Shown here: positions 57,358 through 64,000 of the stretch, piece by piece | How the letters are laid out: every line of letters starts with the position of its first letter | Position numbering within the stretch: the first letter of the stretch is position 1 | Assembly (NCBI RefSeq): GCF_023100905.1 | Contig: NZ_CP064686.1 | Coordinates: forward strand, 3,782,001 to 3,846,000 | DNA from: Bradyrhizobium sp. 4 | GTDB taxonomy: Bacteria; Pseudomonadota; Alphaproteobacteria; Rhizobiales; Xanthobacteraceae | Direction of reading: 5' to 3' | Length of the DNA: 64,000 nucleotides | Made by a program: the position numbers and the translations under genes | The notes under the pieces: model-generated | Seen by the model: the letters and a program-made list of their open reading frames with translations, nothing else | Told to the model about the DNA's origin: nothing | Databases searched by the model: none

Positions 57358-58716
57358 CTACCTGCTCCCGTCCGGCCCCATCACCAGGTCCGGCAGCCCG
57401 GTCGAGATCTCCGGCACGAAGCATAGCAGCAGCACCGCGACCATCATCAGCAGCACGAACGGCAACGTGCCCCAGATCACTTCGCGCAATGGGATGTCGG
57501 GCGCGACGTTGCGGATGACGAAGATGTTGAGGCCGACGGGTGGATGGATCAGCCCCATCTCCATCACGATGGTCATGACGACGCCGAACCAGATGATGTC
57601 GAAATTGGCGGCGCGGAGCGGCGGCAGGATGATCGGCGCGGTCATGAGAATGATCGAGACCGGCGGCAGGAAGAAGCCGAGTACGACGACCATGACGAGG
57701 ATCGCGAACAAGAGTCCCCAGCGCGGCAGATGCATCGCCACGACGGATTCGGCGGCCGATTGCGAGATATGGAGATAGCTCATCACGTAGGAGTAGAGCA
57801 GCGACATGCCGATGATCATCATCAGCATGGTCGATTCCCGGATCGTTGATTTCAGGATTGGAGCGAGGTCGCTCGGACGCCACACGCTGTAGATCGCCGC
57901 GATCAATGCCAGCGCCAAGAGGCCGCCGAGGCCAGCGGTCTCCGACGGCGTCGCATAGCCGCCATAGAGCGCGATCATGACGCCGGTGAGTAGCAGCACG
58001 AAGGGGATCACGCGCGGCAGCACACTGAAGCGTTCCGCGAGCGTGTATTCGTCACGGGCAAGGATCGCAGCTTCTGGGCCGCCGTTCTTGTAGATCGCTT
58101 CGGCCGCGGCATATTCCTGGCGGAAGCGGATCACGGCGTAGACGCCGAACAGCGAGACCAGCAGCAGGCCGGGCCCGATGCCGGCGAGGAACAGCCGTCC
58201 CAGCGATTTTTCGGCGGCGACCGCAAACAGGATCATGGTGATCGACGGCGGCAACAGAATGCCGAGCGTGCCGCCGGCGGCGATGATCCCGGCGGCAAAA
58301 CCACCGGAATAGCCGCGCTTGCGCATCTCGGGGATGCCGGCCGAGCCGATTGCCGAGCAGGTCGCGGGCGAGGAGCCCGCCATCGCCGCAAACAACGCGC
58401 AGGCGAACACATTGGCGACGCCGAGGCCGCCGGGGACGCGGTGCAGCCAGGCGTGCAGGGCCGAGTAGAGATCCTGGCCCGCGCGCGACTTGCCGATCGC
58501 GGCGCCCTTCAGGATGAAGAGCGGAATCGACAGCAGCGTGATCGACGCCATTTCCTCGTAGACGTTCTGCGTCACCGTATCGAGGGAGGCGGCGGGCATG
58601 TAGATGCCCATGAACACGACTGCGACCGCGCCGAGCGCGAACGCAATCGGCATGCCCGAAAACATCACGACCAACGTCGCGATTCCATAGGCGAGGCCGA
58701 TACCGAAAACGCTCAT
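57358..58716 (-). CDS. dctM: TRAP transporter large membrane subunit (DctM)
   Basis: A 452-residue membrane protein with about 12 helices, typical of the TRAP large permease (SGMPIAFALGAVAVVFMGIY, GSSPATCSAIGSAGIPEM, GGTLGILLPPSI, LIHPPVGLNIFVI). It is the sodium-coupled channel part. Start at MSVFGIG overlaps the DctQ stop by ATGA. Confidence 0.93.
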   Translation of the reverse strand: MSVFGIGLAYGIATLVVMFSGMPIAFALGAVAVVFMGIYMPAASLDTVTQNVYEEMASITLLSIPLFILKGAAIGKSRAGQDLYSALHAWLHRVPGGLGVANVFACALFAAMAGSSPATCSAIGSAGIPEMRKRGYSGGFAAGIIAAGGTLGILLPPSITMILFAVAAEKSLGRLFLAGIGPGLLLVSLFGVYAVIRFRQEYAAAEAIYKNGGPEAAILARDEYTLAERFSVLPRVIPFVLLLTGVMIALYGGYATPSETAGLGGLLALALIAAIYSVWRPSDLAPILKSTIRESTMLMMIIGMSLLYSYVMSYLHISQSAAESVVAMHLPRWGLLFAILVMVVVLGFFLPPVSIILMTAPIILPPLRAANFDIIWFGVVMTIVMEMGLIHPPVGLNIFVIRNVAPDIPLREVIWGTLPFVLLMMVAVLLLCFVPEISTGLPDLVMGPDGSR

Positions 58717-59267
58717 GAACGCCTGGCTCCAGCGAAGGGCAGCGCAAGCTGCACGAGAATCTGGACGCAGAGCAGGCTCATGCCGAACGCCATCAGCGAA
58801 TAGGGGATGGCCAGCGGCGGCGACCACATCGAGTTCGAGACCTGGCCGTCGACATAGGCTTCATGCGCCAGCGTCCAGGACTTCCAGGCGAAGAAAGCGC
58901 AGAACAGAAGCGTCACGGCATCGACCAGCCAGAGCCTGATCCGGTTCGCCAGCGGTGAGAGCAGGCCGACGAACGCCTCGATGCCGATGTGACCGCGGTT
59001 CTGCTGCACGTAGGCGGCCGTCATGAAGGTGGCGCCGACCAGCAGGAACACCGCGGCCTCGTCCTGCCAGTAATTGGCGGCCTTGAACAAGGCGCGGCTG
59101 AGCACGCTGTAGCTCAGGATGGCGCAGGCCGCGATCAGCGCAATCGCTGCGAACACGACGATGATGTTGTTGAGGATGGTGAGACCGCGATCGATCGCCG
59201 CCGCAAGGCCGGTCCTTGCGGCAGCGTTTGCCTGGTCGTCACGATCCGGAAGCGGACCGTGGCTCAT
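58713..59267 (-). CDS. dctQ: TRAP transporter small membrane subunit (DctQ)
   Basis: A 184-residue protein with four membrane helices, typical of DctQ (LSRALFKAANYWQDEAAVFLL). It joins the binding protein and the permease. It overlaps both neighbours by 4 bases, giving a strict dctPQM operon. Confidence 0.9.
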   Translation of the reverse strand: MSHGPLPDRDDQANAAARTGLAAAIDRGLTILNNIIVVFAAIALIAACAILSYSVLSRALFKAANYWQDEAAVFLLVGATFMTAAYVQQNRGHIGIEAFVGLLSPLANRIRLWLVDAVTLLFCAFFAWKSWTLAHEAYVDGQVSNSMWSPPLAIPYSLMAFGMSLLCVQILVQLALPFAGARRS

Positions 59268-60286
59268 GCGGCGACGTCGGTCGCGAGCTTGAGCAGGTTG
59301 GCCGAGGTCGCGGTCTTGGCACCGTAGTCCTTCCAGGCGGTGTCGCGGGCGATGTCACGCCACTTGCCGACGGTCGCGGCATCGAGCGCCGAGACCTTGG
59401 CGCCGGCCTTCTCGTAGACCTTGGCGACCTCGACGTCGTCGTCCTGCGCGCCCTTGCGGCCGAAGGCTTCGAGCTCGGTGCCGACTGCGAGCAGGACGTC
59501 CTGCTGGTTCTTCGGCAGCTTGTCGAAGATCGCCTTCGACATCATCAGCGGCTCGAGCATGAACCAGTAGGACGCGCCTGCGCCCGAGGTCAGCGATTTC
59601 GCGACCTCTTCAAGCCGGAACGAGATCAGGCTGGTCGAGGAGGTGATGCCGGCATCACAGGCACCCGTCTGCATCGCCGCGTAGATTTCGTTCGAGGGCA
59701 CCGACAGCACGGATGCGCCGGCGGTCTGCAGCACCATGTCCATTTCGCGCGAGCCGCCGCGCACCTTGAGACCCTTGGCATCTTCGGGGGCCACGATCGG
59801 CTTGGAGCGGCTGGCAACGCCGCCGGCCTGCCACACCCAGCTGAGCAGGATGATGCCCTTGTCGGCGAGGAAGTCGGTCAAGGCCTTGCCGACCGGCTCC
59901 TTCTTCCAGCGCATGCCCTGGTCGTAGGTGGTGACGAGGCCCGGCATCAGGCCGATATTGGTTTCCGGCAATTCGCCGCCGGCATAGGGCATCGGATAGA
60001 GGCTGATGTCGAGCGCGCCCTTGCGCATCGCGGAGAACTGCGCGTTGGTCTTGATCAGGGAGGAGTTCGGATAGATCTCGGCGGCGATGTCGCCATTGCT
60101 GCGCTTGGTGACTTCGGCGGCGAACATGCGGCAGAGCCGGTCGCGGAAATCGCCCTTATCGACGGTGCCGCCGGGGAATTGATGCGAGATCTTCAGCGTG
60201 GTCGCGGCATGCGCGGTGCCGGTGCCGAAACGGAGAATGGCGGGTGCGGCGACGGCGGTCGCAATCAGGTGGCGGCGCGTAAGCAT
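59264..60286 (-). CDS. dctP: TRAP transporter substrate-binding protein (DctP)
   Basis: A 340-residue periplasmic protein with a Tat-like or Sec signal (LTRRHLIATAVAAPAILRF) and the DctP pattern (TTLKISHQFPGG, FAAEVTKRSNGDIAAEIYPN, GLKVRGGSREMD). It binds an organic acid or similar solute, identity unknown. AAGGGA lies before the ATG. Upstream are a 12-bp tandem repeat and two operator-like sites. Confidence 0.92.
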   Translation of the reverse strand: MLTRRHLIATAVAAPAILRFGTGTAHAATTLKISHQFPGGTVDKGDFRDRLCRMFAAEVTKRSNGDIAAEIYPNSSLIKTNAQFSAMRKGALDISLYPMPYAGGELPETNIGLMPGLVTTYDQGMRWKKEPVGKALTDFLADKGIILLSWVWQAGGVASRSKPIVAPEDAKGLKVRGGSREMDMVLQTAGASVLSVPSNEIYAAMQTGACDAGITSSTSLISFRLEEVAKSLTSGAGASYWFMLEPLMMSKAIFDKLPKNQQDVLLAVGTELEAFGRKGAQDDDVEVAKVYEKAGAKVSALDAATVGKWRDIARDTAWKDYGAKTATSANLLKLATDVAA

Positions 60287-60298
60287 GGCGTGATTCCC

Positions 60299-60340
60299 TT
60301 GGACGGTTTCTTGGACGATTTTTTGGACGATTCTTTGGAG
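60299..60340. repeat. 12-bp tandem repeat, three and a half copies, upstream of dctP
   Basis: TTGGACGGTTTC, TTGGACGATTTT and TTGGACGATTCT lie head to tail (60,299-60,334), followed by a partial copy TTGGAG. They fall in the untranslated leader of dctP (start 60,286). The minus-strand frame reads as Ser/Lys repeats, but a leader peptide is not established. Confidence 0.7.
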
Positions 60341-60448
60341 GGCCTTGTTTGCCTTGATTTTGGGTTGGTCTTTGAGACCGTGCTGAAGCCCATCCTAGCC
60401 GGTCTTTCGGACAATGTTCTCTCATCTGATAGTTCGAGACCGAATGCC

Positions 60449-60511
60449 GCGGCAAGTGCCGGCCATGCTGCGTTGCACACTTCTGATTTACTGCATCAGC
60501 GGCAAGTGCCG
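60449..60511. promoter_or_regulatory. Two copies of an inverted-repeat site in the dctP upstream gap
   Basis: GCGGCAAGTGCCG occurs at 60,449-60,461 and 60,499-60,511, exactly 50 bases apart. Each copy contains the inverted repeat CGGCA-AG-TGCCG. The location between divergent genes and the two identical dyads suggest a regulator binding site. Together with the tandem repeat these are the only features seen in the 329-base gap. Confidence 0.55.
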
Positions 60512-60615
60512 CGGAAATTTATCAGCGGCCGCGTAACAACGCCCCGTGGCAATCCGTCGAGATCAGATAGCGGCGTCCGTCGCTGACAAACCTCATCTCG
60601 AAGGGAAGACCAGTC

Positions 60616-60858
60616 ATGACCATTCGTACCCGCATCGCGCTCGGCGTTTCAGCGGCCATTCTCTCGCTCGGCCTCGCGCTGTCGCCGGCTGCCTTTGCCC
60701 AGGACAAGATGGGCAAGGATGACGGCATGATGAAAAAGGACACGATGTCCAAGGACGGCATGAAGAAGGACACCATGTCCAAGGACGACGGCATGAAGAA
60801 GGACACGATGTCGAAGGACGGGATGAAGAAAGACGACGGGATGATGAAGAAGCACTGA
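60616..60858 (+). CDS. Pentapeptide MXKDX repeat protein
   Basis: An 80-residue exported protein: signal peptide (ALGVSAAILSLGLALSPAAFAQ, in part about 8-29) followed by repeats of M-x-K-D-x (KKDTMSKDGMKKDTMSKD), rich in Met, Lys and Asp. The family is widespread in proteobacteria; metal binding is often suspected from composition, without proof. Confidence 0.88.
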   Translation: MTIRTRIALGVSAAILSLGLALSPAAFAQDKMGKDDGMMKKDTMSKDGMKKDTMSKDDGMKKDTMSKDGMKKDDGMMKKH

Positions 60859-60907
60859 TCTTCCATCGTCGAGGAGGCGCTTGCGACAGGCAGACGCGCG
60901 CCAAAAA

Positions 60908-60938
60908 TCCGGGGGCGGTCACGTAGACCGCCCCCGGA
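60908..60938. terminator. Bidirectional terminator
   Basis: TCCGGGGGCGGTC (60,908-60,920) and GACCGCCCCCGGA (60,926-60,938) form a perfect 13-bp stem with a 5-base loop. The minus-strand side has a TTTTT run. It lies between convergent genes and ends both. Confidence 0.88.
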
Positions 60939-60996
60939 GTATTGTTTCAGTCCAAATTCAATTGAACGTGACTTGCTAGCGTTAGACTTGCGAACG

Positions 60997-61344
60997 TTAC
61001 TTGCGCTTCGCCTTACGGGCGGCGTAGCGGGCGTCTCGCTTGGCCTTTTGATCGGCCTCGGCTTCGGCCGCCTTCGCGACGGCTTCTTCGGCTTCGCGGG
61101 CGATCCGCGCGGCCTCGAGCGCGGCAGCCTCTTCTTGAAGGCGCTTGTGCTCGGCCTTTTCCGTCTCGCGCGCAGCCTTTGCCTCGGCGCGCTTGGCCGC
61201 AAGGGCCTCGCGCTCCGCACGCTTCGCCACAACCGCGGGATCATCCGGCCCCGGCTGCGACTTGAATTTGTTCAAAAGGTTTTTGCGTGCTTCCTGTGCC
61301 GCCTTTTGCCGGTCGGAGAAGCCTGGTTCCCTAAATCCACTCAT
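60997..61344 (-). CDS. DUF6481 family protein
   Basis: A 115-residue, highly charged helical protein rich in Ala, Glu, Lys and Arg (residues 35-115 nearly one long helix), starting MSGFREPGFSDRQKAAQEAR. This is the DUF6481 pattern of alphaproteobacteria. Function unknown; RNA or protein binding is possible. Confidence 0.8.
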   Translation of the reverse strand: MSGFREPGFSDRQKAAQEARKNLLNKFKSQPGPDDPAVVAKRAEREALAAKRAEAKAARETEKAEHKRLQEEAAALEAARIAREAEEAVAKAAEAEADQKAKRDARYAARKAKRK

Positions 61345-61613
61345 CGGCGAACCTTGTCATCCTCGCTTTCGATCCTACATCACTGCCTGTTGGTACGTCG
61401 GCTGGGCATAGCGGGCGCCGCGCGACGCAGATGCGTGTACATCGGCGCGCGCCGTGATGCCACCTATAATCGCAGCCGATCAGGTAGACGAAAATCGCCG
61501 CCCCCGACGATCTCTCGTAGCCCCGAAAAACTGCCGAATTGTGATGTCCCTCATAAGGGGGGCACCAGGGCGGTGCCTAGCGTCCGCCCGGGTATGAGAC
61601 GCGGAGCACGGGT

Positions 61614-61850
61614 ATGACGATCTCAAGACTGAGCCTGAAGGCGCTCGCAATCGCGGTCGCGGTGGCAGCCCTGGCCGGTGCCGCGCTGCTCCTCGCTGGC
61701 CCGCAGCCGATCGAAAGTGCCGTCCTGGGTGCAGATTGGGAATGCACCCAGACCGCGTTTGTACTTACGACCTGCGCACCGCGGGTCCAGCAGGCGATCC
61801 CGGCGGTCGAAACCTCGCGCAAGGAAGCGATCCGGCCGACCCGAGGCTAA
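61614..61850 (+). CDS. Small membrane-anchored or secreted protein
   Basis: A 78-residue protein with an N-terminal hydrophobic helix (LAIAVAVAALAGAALLLAG) and two cysteines (WECTQTAFVLTTCAP) in a periplasmic part. Probably anchored or exported with one disulfide. No known family. Confidence 0.65.
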   Translation: MTISRLSLKALAIAVAVAALAGAALLLAGPQPIESAVLGADWECTQTAFVLTTCAPRVQQAIPAVETSRKEAIRPTRG

Positions 61851-61926
61851 CCGGGAGAAGCTTGGGCAGGATGTGACGCCGCGCCGCAGAGGTGATAAAG
61901 CCCGCTCGCCCCGTGATCGGTCAGCC

Positions 61927-62175
61927 ATGTCCAAGTCCGAAGCCAATTCCGAGCCTAAGTCCAAAGCTAAGCCCGAACCGGGCGCTAAGCTCAAATCCCC
62001 TCCAAAACCTCAAGCCGGTGACAACCGCCGCGGTGCCATCGCCGGCTTGATCATCGCGATCGTGATCCTCGGCGTCGGCTGGTGGCTCGCCCGCGATCTC
62101 ACCTCCGCGAGCAAGATGCAGGACTGCCTGATGTCCGGGCGAAGCAACTGCAATGTGATCGAGCCGGCCCGCTAG
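61927..62175 (+). CDS. Small tail-exposed membrane protein
   Basis: An 82-residue protein: a Lys/Pro/Ser-rich cytoplasmic part (1-34), one membrane helix (AIAGLIIAIVILGVGWWLA, about 37-55) and a short periplasmic end with two cysteines. The start ATG at 61,927 is chosen because the upstream extension lies in a basic shadow frame. Function unknown. Confidence 0.65.
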   Translation: MSKSEANSEPKSKAKPEPGAKLKSPPKPQAGDNRRGAIAGLIIAIVILGVGWWLARDLTSASKMQDCLMSGRSNCNVIEPAR

Positions 62176-62359
62176 AGGCACTCCAGAGCGGCCCGGGCGG
62201 ACGGAAAAATGTCGTGATCTTAATCATTTGTAACGGGACTTGGGCGACCAAAGCAGGTCAGTCATGTCAGCCGGCATCAGCTCAGCGCGAGCCGAATCGT
62301 CTATCGCGCGAGGCATCACGGCCATTGACGGCAATCGAGAGAGTAGGGGGCAAGCACGC

Positions 62360-63139
62360 ATGAGTGCGTCCAGTCGCATCAAGATCATCATTCCCTTGGT
62401 TTCGGCCATGGCATTGCTCGCCGTCCCGGCGCAGGCTCAGGACGCCAGACCGCCGAGAGACGCCGCCCAGCCATCGGCCGGGCCGGGCGGCGGCGCGCCG
62501 CCTCAGAACATACGAAAGGGTCCGCCGCCGCAGCAGGCTGTCCGGCCCGCGCCACAGCCCGGCGGCCAGCCCCACGCTGGCGGTCCTGGTCATGCAGGTC
62601 CAGGTGCAGGTCCTGCGCCGCGCAATGCCGGCGGTCCGCCGCCCGGACGCAATTACGCCAGGGGTCCCGCGCCGCCGCGCGATTGGGGCGGACACGCCTA
62701 TCGCGGCCATCTCGCCTGGGATGGCGGACGCTGGCGCCACGAAGTCCACAACGGCCGCTCCGGCTGGTGGTGGGATGTGGGCGGCGCGCGGTATTATTAT
62801 CCGCAGCGGATGGAGGGGCCCCCGGCCTACATTTCGGAGGATTATTACGATGACGTGCCGGTAGCCTACGCCCCGCCCGTCGCCTACGAACCGCCTCCGC
62901 CGCCAGCCGACCCCGGCGCGAGCGCCCTTGGCGGCGCCATCGTCGGCGGTGTGCTGGGCGGCCTGATCTCGGGCAACGCCTCGGGTGCGGCCGCAGGCGC
63001 CGTGATCGGCGGTGCCACCGGTGCGATCGCCGGCGCGACGGCTGCTTCGCGCCCCGGCTACTATCTGGCCCAGGGCAACTGCTACTACCGTTATCCGAGC
63101 GGCCAGTATGTGCAGGCTGATCCCCGCGCGTGTTACTGA
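62360..63139 (+). CDS. Exported glycine-zipper protein
   Basis: A 259-residue protein: signal peptide (1-27, ending VPAQAQ), a Pro/Gly-rich disordered region (30-115), an aromatic WDGGRWRHEVHNGRSGWWWD module, and a glycine zipper (about 195-235: GGAIVGGVLGGLISG) that could insert in or span a membrane, then a short Tyr-rich end. Probably outer-envelope. A terminator follows 24 bases after the stop. Confidence 0.78.
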   Translation: MSASSRIKIIIPLVSAMALLAVPAQAQDARPPRDAAQPSAGPGGGAPPQNIRKGPPPQQAVRPAPQPGGQPHAGGPGHAGPGAGPAPRNAGGPPPGRNYARGPAPPRDWGGHAYRGHLAWDGGRWRHEVHNGRSGWWWDVGGARYYYPQRMEGPPAYISEDYYDDVPVAYAPPVAYEPPPPPADPGASALGGAIVGGVLGGLISGNASGAAAGAVIGGATGAIAGATAASRPGYYLAQGNCYYRYPSGQYVQADPRACY

Positions 63140-63163
63140 GCACTCCAGGCGAGAGCTGAAGCG

Positions 63164-63190
63164 AAGAGGCGGGCCAAGATCCCGCCTCTT
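63164..63190 (+). terminator. Rho-independent terminator
   Basis: AAGAGGCGGG (63,164-63,173) and CCCGCCTCTT (63,181-63,190) make a perfect 10-bp stem with a 7-base loop and a short T-run. It ends the glycine-zipper gene, and probably also serves the opposing small gene. Confidence 0.88.
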
Positions 63191-63245
63191 TTCGTTTGGC
63201 GCTGGCCGCCAGCTGGCCGGGAATTAAAGAGGATCGGCCCGCGCC

Positions 63246-63407
63246 TCAGGAAACCAGCCAGCCGAAGAACGCGATCGCGGCCCAGACCAGGCCTGCGATC
63301 CAGGCCAGCATCACGATGCCGATGGTCGCAAGATATGCGATGCCGAGCGGGTCGGATCGTTCGCGCCGCGTCGGTACGGCAATTTCGGCTGCGGCTTCTT
63401 GTGTCAT
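63246..63407 (-). CDS. 53-residue single-span membrane protein
   Basis: A small minus-strand gene. The product has a polar start (MTQEAAAEIAVPTRRERS) and one long hydrophobic helix (about 22-52: LATIGIVMLAWIAGLVWAAI). Convergent with the glycine-zipper gene, and the shared hairpin would end both transcripts. Family unknown. The 246 bases to the next gene hold nothing I can identify. Confidence 0.65.
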   Translation of the reverse strand: MTQEAAAEIAVPTRRERSDPLGIAYLATIGIVMLAWIAGLVWAAIAFFGWLVS

Positions 63408-63653
63408 GACGGGAATATCTCCCAAGCCTTCTCGCTCTCTGGGAGCGCTGAGGACTGTTTAGCGGAGACGCCGGGCGCCGGCTGTGACGCACTTCACAGA
63501 TCGGTGCGCGTCAAGCCCGCAATGGTTGCCGGTCGTTCGACAGATGCGTGAGTTGGATCGCGTCGCAAATCCGTGTGGGGAGGCGTTAACCCCGCAATCA
63601 TACGGACGAAATTGCCACGCGCTTGTCCAGATCGTCCGGCTAGAATTGGCTTC

Positions 63654-63803
63654 ATGTGTACTAAGTACGATCCACAGCATGAAGCCGAGGCGGCGATGAA
63701 GCGCGCCGTGGCGGCCGAAGGTCCCGACCGGCAACGTCTCATCGAGCTGGCCCTGGCCTGGCATCAACTCGCCCGCGACCGGCGCGAAGATCGAACGGAC
63801 TGA
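63654..63803 (+). CDS. 49-residue conserved Bradyrhizobium-type protein
   Basis: A short helical protein beginning MCTKYDPQHEAEAAMKRA and ending in a basic tail, a sequence I recall as common in Bradyrhizobium. No function known. The longer upstream frame is less likely because it lacks the conserved start. Confidence 0.65.
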   Translation: MCTKYDPQHEAEAAMKRAVAAEGPDRQRLIELALAWHQLARDRREDRTD

Positions 63804-63840
63804 GCCCACACTCTTACGAGAGAACCGGTATTCACAGAAA

Positions 63841-63872
63841 AACCCCGTGCTCGGGGGGACAAGCACGGGGTT
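63841..63872. terminator. Terminator near the right edge
   Basis: AACCCCGTGCT (63,841-63,851) and AGCACGGGGTT (63,862-63,872) form a perfect 11-bp stem with a 10-base loop. A TTTTT run follows on the minus strand (plus-strand A-run before 63,841), so it terminates a leftward transcript from outside the window and perhaps the small gene on the left. Confidence 0.8.
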
Positions 63873-64000
63873 CTCGAGAGCCGATCGGGGCTGGCAAATC
63901 GGCAGCACTGGATTTCGAACGCGTCGATCGCAGGTTCGTTCCGCGCCCCCTCAATTCTTTTCGCGCGAGATCAAGGACGACCGGGCGGGAGGCGCGTGCA

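Noticed and set aside
60265..60480. A 71-codon leader peptide gene with Ser/Lys repeats upstream of dctP
   Set aside because: No clear ribosome site and the sequence is explained by the 12-bp tandem repeat; kept only as a repeat.
59216..60586. A 456-codon plus-strand open frame
   Set aside because: Antisense to dctP and dctQ, whose sequences are clearly genuine.

Overview
The window is high-GC alphaproteobacterial DNA, most likely from a Bradyrhizobium-type chromosome. The clues are an NDUFS4-type complex I accessory subunit, an OpgC glucan-modifying protein, a DUF3551 protein, a DUF6481 protein, an MXKDX-repeat protein and several very small proteins of a kind familiar from Bradyrhizobium. 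About 72% of it (1 to about 46,240) is a lambda-like siphovirus prophage whose left end lies outside the window. The rest is host chromosome.

Prophage left part (1-12,400). This holds small early genes, including a GapR/DUF2312-like nucleoid protein, a frameshifted gene, a possible ribbon-helix-helix protein and a NusG-like protein. Next comes a complete tyrosine integrase with an operator-like palindrome in front of it, then a small protein that looks like the Acb2/Tad1 cyclic-nucleotide sponge family. An accessory block follows: a virion-like protein, an SGNH hydrolase, two minus-strand genes with HEPN-like R-X4/5-H motifs, two tiny minus-strand genes and a second, degenerate tyrosine recombinase. 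Several genes here are visibly more AT-rich than the phage backbone.

Prophage structural part (12,400-36,620). The order follows phage lambda: small and large terminase, W-like, portal B, protease C with a nested Nu3-like scaffold, D-like, capsid E, FII-, Z-, U- and V-like proteins, then G and G-T made by a GGGAAAC -1 frameshift, and the tape measure. Tail-tip and fibre genes follow, with an FkbM methyltransferase inserted on the opposite strand. The lysis cassette has a GH19-type endolysin, overlapping spanins and a small holin-like membrane protein. A cluster of GATGCAACG repeats around the 5' part of the small terminase gene is a candidate cosB-like region.

Prophage right part (36,650-46,240). 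Almost all genes are on the minus strand. The core is a tightly overlapping six-gene run (45,918 down to 40,005): a HerA/FtsK-like ATPase with five Myb/SANT-like repeats, an adenine methyltransferase, a second HerA-like ATPase with duplicated C-terminal helix-turn-helices, a DUF5131 (Gp37/Gp68) protein and two small proteins. Beyond it lie a LigD-type ATP-dependent ligase and small unknown proteins. The prophage appears to end at a 28-bp tRNA 3'-end-like fragment (46,215-46,242) preceded by three phased direct repeats. No CI-like repressor, replicative helicase or primase was recognised; such genes may lie left of the window.

Host part (46,243-64,000). OpgC and the complex I subunit are followed by an Lrp/AsnC regulator and a leucine/isovalerate degradation cluster (AraC regulator, isovaleryl-CoA dehydrogenase, both methylcrotonyl-CoA carboxylase subunits, HMG-CoA lyase). 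The cluster lacks a methylglutaconyl-CoA hydratase gene here. A complete TRAP transporter (dctP-dctQ-dctM) and a set of small secreted or membrane proteins with clear terminators complete the window.
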